Below, in pieces: positions 60,118-64,000 of a stretch of DNA of 64,000 nt. The stretch covers positions 30,445,033 through 30,509,032 of the forward strand of contig CM049309.1 in NCBI GenBank assembly GCA_026874595.1. Direction: 5' to 3'. The stretch comes from Sipunculus nudus (taxonomy: Eukaryota; Annelida; Sipuncula; Golfingiida; Sipunculidae). The notes beneath the pieces were generated by a model. It made no database searches, had not been told where the DNA came from, and was given only the letters and a program-made list of their open reading frames with translations. Each line of letters starts with the position of its first letter. Position 1 is the first letter of the stretch. Both the position numbers and the translations under genes were made by a program.

Positions 60118-62510
60118 CTGTAATACACATCAACAACTGTAGGAATACACTCTCTGCAAATTACAATACATGTAAGGTATAATAATCGACAAATGTGTTT
60201 AAGTCAACCTATATGACTTATATTAGCAAATTATACTGTGATTAATATCAGTTACAACAAGTTACCACCTGTACCTATTTTCCCCCACATTCATTTTCTT
60301 TTCATTCAAGTTTTTTTCAGTCTTCATGCAGCTGGATATTATAAAACTTGTTTAAGATGCACATCATCAAGGCACTGATCCTTGACATGCAAAGGAGGAA
60401 AGGTTCAAAGTTAGATCCTGAAATAACTAGCTAAAGGGGTGGGTGATATTATCGATATCTGTATATCTTGATATGGTGATAGGCATATTGCACAACATGA
60501 TATAGTTTTCAAACATCAAAATTTTTAAACATTTTGTAAAATGTGACTGAAACTGATTAATTGTGGTAAAAATAAAGTTCCTGTTACAAAATTTAGACTA
60601 CTAAATGAGCTGGGATTAGTGAACAACTAAAAGGGAAAGCTGCTACAGTATGTATAGACACACCTCAGATCGTTTAGTAGAAAATGTTCACGCAGGCTTT
60701 ATAGACCAGGAAATCTTCTGTTCCATGCCTAACTGGTACCAAAATATAACCAAAAAGAAAGAAGTGCCAAACACAGTCATAATAACTGTTAATCATGTAT
60801 CAATACTACTGTGTAACCACTGCAGCACAATCTAGTGACCAGTTTAATAATCAAGAAATGAAGCCTTCCCATGTGGTCAATCACCATCAATCAATCTTGG
60901 TGTGAAACCATAATCCAGAATACTTTTATTGGCAAGTTTAATTCACACATGTATATCCTTATGAAAACTATGATTTTAAATGTTTAAGTTTAATCAACAA
61001 AATGTTAGTACTTTACTAAATAGCTTATGAGTAATTCTGCCAAATTTCCTGTGGACTGGGCTGAATATACTTTATGATGAAAAACACTCATTTCCTGAAA
61101 ATTGATATAATGAAAATATCACAATTTGTACCAAAATATGCTACCAAATATTGCAATTTATTGCAATACAAAAACGGTAGATGATACAGGTACCCAGCCC
61201 CAAAAATTATTTAAGTGCCACTAATAACTAATAAAATATCACATGCAATTCAAGAAAATTTGAAGAACTGGGTAGAGAGACTAAGGGTAAATGTTGCACA
61301 TCATTTCAACTTTATGGTTGACTGTAAAACCCTGTTACAGCAAACCTGTACCCTAAGAAGAAGATATTTCAATGTGCTGAAATTCATGTTTTCAACCTGT
61401 AGCTTGCTGTTAATAGTTCACACATATCTATTTTGTGTTTCCCTTGAGATGTCACCTGAACCTGTCTGTATTGAATTCAGATGTTTTCAGCTTGAGAGGT
61501 CAATGATCTTTAAATGTACAGATGACCAGATGACTGTACAGCAGATACAGATGACAGATAGGGCCCCTAACAGTCTGTTGTGCTTAAACTGTGCACCTGC
61601 ATACCCCATTAGGTAGGTTTTTATAGATTCCCTGTCTGATCCAGTGTGAGTGACTCAAAACAAAACAAGAGAATCTCCTGCCAAAGCACAATCTGGGTAG
61701 CCATGGAGAAGATTCTTCACCAGACTTATTAATGGCTGATGGGAAGGGGAAGATTGATGGCATGCCCACCACACACCAGCAATCTCCATTACTAGTGGCT
61801 GCTTTTCGCTTTCATTATCACTATCCTGCCCTTTAATTTGCTTTTGAATTTGCCACTTCAGTTGAGATTTGTTTAATCCATTTTGGTTTCTATCGTTCTG
61901 TCTTTGTAAAGTCATTTTTTTATCTATCAAATATCTACTATTACCCTGTCTTTTCATTACAGGGGACCTTCAATTTAGGGCTTTTGAAATTTAATTTTGC
62001 CATTTAATATGCTTTTGAACCTGCCATTTAATTCAAACTTGTTTTATGTATTATTTTTTCAAATCACCACATAACACCTCTTCACCATCTGAAGAGCCTA
62101 CAGCAGTCTTATTAATACTTGGGACCTTTAGATTTTGAACTCACTGAGAAAATGAAAACCACAGCATGTGCTAATTTGAAATTTCAACAACACATTTGTA
62201 GGTTACAGACAACCCAATTTCAAAGGCTGATAATTTTCTTTCTTGCAACAAACCTACAGAAGTTTCCTTTGTGTATTACATGCATGGATACAATCCCATA
62301 GGACATAATTTTGGACTGACCTATGTGTTTTTGCAGACAAACCACCTAATGATAACCATTTATTCATACACAAATGTCTGTACATAATAACAGTGGAGCC
62401 AAGCCTGGTGAGGCAAACATTTCCATCCATCAAGTGGACATCTGGGCATGTGAAAGCCCCCTTATTTATGGTTTGAAACTTTCCTGACACTTTAAATTTA
62501 AGAAAAAGTA
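60118..62510. other. Intron or intergenic tract upstream of the EGF exon
   Basis: AT-rich. A 133-codon plus-strand open frame (61215-61616) shows no recognisable domain, repeat or splice context and is probably chance. No preceding exon of the EGF gene was identified. Confidence 0.4.
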
Positions 62511-62934
62511 AAAAACCGGATGAACCGGCTTCTGTGGCTCAGGGGTAGAGCGCAGGACTCAAAGCCGGGAGATCGTGGGTTCGAATCTCAGCCGAGGCGG
62601 TGAGGTTTTTCACGGTCGGCCCCTACCCAGGGTGAGCGCTCTGCAGGCTTAATGGGAAGGCTGTGCCCTACAGCCGTGTATCACTCACATACGAGTGCGT
62701 CTTTGGGGGGTTCCTCGGTGTTATGACCCAGCAATGGGGATGATTATACACCCAGGACCCGCAGGTGCGGTAGACACCGGGCCTGGGTGACACCAGGATA
62801 TAAAAAATGATAGGAAGCGAGTGCTACCGCCCTGTCAAGTAGTCCCAAACCGAAATGGAAACTCTGCAGATGTACATACTTAGTTAAGACTTAGTTAAGT
62901 CAGCATTGAAAAATGGAGGCGGTTACCTCCACCA

Positions 62935-62968
<34 letters not shown>

Positions 62969-62978
62969 CCGGATGAAC
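62511..62978 (+). mobile_element. tRNA-derived SINE (62526-62963) with 15-bp target-site duplication
   Basis: The head resembles a tRNA, with an A-box-like TGGCTCAGGGGTAGAGCGC and a B-box GGTTCGAATC at the normal spacing, the two RNA polymerase III internal promoter elements. A ~340-bp tRNA-unrelated body follows and ends in a poly-A tail (about 62942-62963). The element is flanked by identical 15-mers AAAAACCGGATGAAC (62511-62525 and 62964-62978), the expected product of LINE-mediated insertion. The intact duplication and long A tail suggest a relatively recent insertion. I cannot assign the SINE family or the parental tRNA. Confidence 0.88.
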
Positions 62979-63087
62979 ATCACAAATTTGACATGACATC
63001 CGCCAATCTTTAAAACTGCATGTAAATAAATGTGCAATATGTTTGACCTCAGAGTATCTATCTGAGCTCAGAGAATGCAAGTCATCT

Positions 63088-64000
63088 TTACGCTGCCTGG
63101 AGAAGTTTGGACTCATTTTGCCCTGCTTGGGGAAATTTCAGACTCATTTTGCCCTGCCTGGAGGAGTTTCTGACTCATTTTGACCTGCCCAGAGAAATCT
63201 CTTGACTGCTCTTGCTCTTTGCCCTGCCTGGAGAGTCTCTGGTTCATTTTATCCTGCCTGGAGAGTCTCTGGTTCATTTTATCCTACCTGGAGAGTCTCT
63301 GGTTCATTTTATCCTGCCTGGAGAGTCTCTGGTTCATTTTATCTTGCCTGGAGAGTCTCTGGTTCATTTTATCCTACCTGGAGAGTCTCTGGTTCATTTT
63401 ATCCTGCCTGGAGAGTCTCTGGTTCATTTTATCCTGCCTGGAGAGTCTCTGGTTCATTTTATCCTACCTGGAGAGTCTCTGGTTCATTTAATCCTGCCTG
63501 GAGAGTCCCTGGTTCATTTTATCCTACCTGAAGAGTCTCTGGTTCATTTTATCCTGCCTGGAGAGTCTCTGGTTCATTTTGCCCTACTTGGAGAAGTGCC
63601 TGTTTCATTTTATCCTACCTGGAGAGTCCCTGGTTCATTTTATCTAACCTGGAGAGTCTCTTGTTCATTTTATCCTGCCTGGAGAGTCTCTGGTTCATTT
63701 TGCCCTACTTGGAGTAGTGTCTGTTTCATTTTATCCTACCTGGAGAGTATCTGGTTCATTTTATCCTACCTGGAGAGTCTCTGTTTCATTTAATCCTGCT
63801 GGAAAGTCTCTGGTTCATTTTGCCCTACTTGGAGAAGTGTCTGTTTCATTTTATCCTACCTGGAGAGTCTCTGGTTCATTTATCCTACCTGGAGAGTCTC
63901 TGGTTCATTTTATCCTGCCTGGAGAGTCTCTGGTTCATTTTGCCCTACTTGGAGAAGTGTCTGTTTCATTTTATCCTACCTGGAGAGTCTCTGGTTCATT
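63088..64000. repeat. 30-bp tandem array (about 30 copies, continues right of the window)
   Basis: The unit contains CTGGAGAGTCTCTGGTTCAT followed by TTTATCCTGC/TAC. Left-edge copies (63088-63230) are diverged (GAGAAGTTTGGACTCATTTTG). From about 63590 a higher-order pattern appears, with a GCCCTACTTGGAGAAGTGTC unit recurring every few units. The period is a multiple of three, so ten-residue protein-like repeats (LESLWFILSC and others) appear in all plus-strand frames. No coding is inferred. Confidence 0.95.

Noticed and set aside
61215-61616. 133-codon plus-strand frame as a gene
   Set aside because: No domain, no repeat, no splice or promoter context. Consistent with chance in a 64-kb window.
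62526-62600. A functional tRNA gene at the tRNA-like head
   Set aside because: A and B boxes are present, but the sequence continues into a SINE body with poly-A and target duplications. The cloverleaf after the B box does not close convincingly.
63180-63793. 103-193-codon frames in the 30-bp array as a coding repeat protein
   Set aside because: All three plus frames are open simultaneously, which a 30-bp satellite without stops produces by itself.

Overview
This window is eukaryotic, non-viral, AT-rich genomic DNA dominated by tandem arrays and non-autonomous transposable elements. Only a few split exons of one recognisable host gene are visible. The most likely source is a bivalve mollusc (inference). 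The main reason is an abundance of elements built like the bivalve pearl/CvA type, which are Helitron/Helentron relatives with tandem core repeats, an ACGG-type tetranucleotide tract and a terminal hairpin. I cannot name the species.

Host genes: on the minus strand, three exons with convincing splice sites encode extracellular modules. They are an EGF-like exon (60001-60117), a long exon holding an acidic block, a lysine-rich block and a second EGF-like domain (17589-18395), and the first part of a laminin G domain (13549-13750). Phases match (1-1, 1-1, 1-2), and the last two join directly into an EGF-LamG cassette as in agrin, perlecan and pikachurin. If the 60 kb exon belongs to the same gene, most of the window is introns of one secreted matrix-type gene transcribed right to left. 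Two small intervening exons (57097-57141, 52327-52392) are weak candidates. No start codon, promoter, terminator or complete gene is visible.

Layout: 1-2613 is a 36-bp satellite. 2840-13012 holds Helentron-like elements of families C and A. 13.5-18.4 kb carries two exons with a 44-bp array between them. 19.1-22.9 kb holds C, B and F elements, partly nested. 24.8-27.3 kb is a foldback element (D1) followed by a 35-bp array. 28.1-28.8 kb is a 45-bp array. 28.8-34.3 kb is low in repeats. 34.3-51.1 kb is a nest of A, B and D elements, with one A inserted in D2, one B inserted in an A, and one D inserted in the hairpin loop of an A. 51.1-60.1 kb holds two B elements, a 57/67-bp array, an unrelated hairpin terminus (E) and the EGF exon. 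62.5-63.0 kb is a tRNA-derived SINE with a 15-bp target duplication. 63.1-64.0 kb is a 30-bp array.

The most interesting system is the set of at least three end-families (A, B, C). They share one blueprint: a 5' ACAAG or ACTAGA start with a palindrome, a subterminal inverted repeat, cores carrying the palindrome GGTGGCGCCACC, and a hairpin or subterminal repeat at the 3' end. They appear to exchange cores, since an A element and a C element carry the same core. Most long open frames in the window are by-products of satellites whose period is a multiple of three, and I do not treat them as genes.
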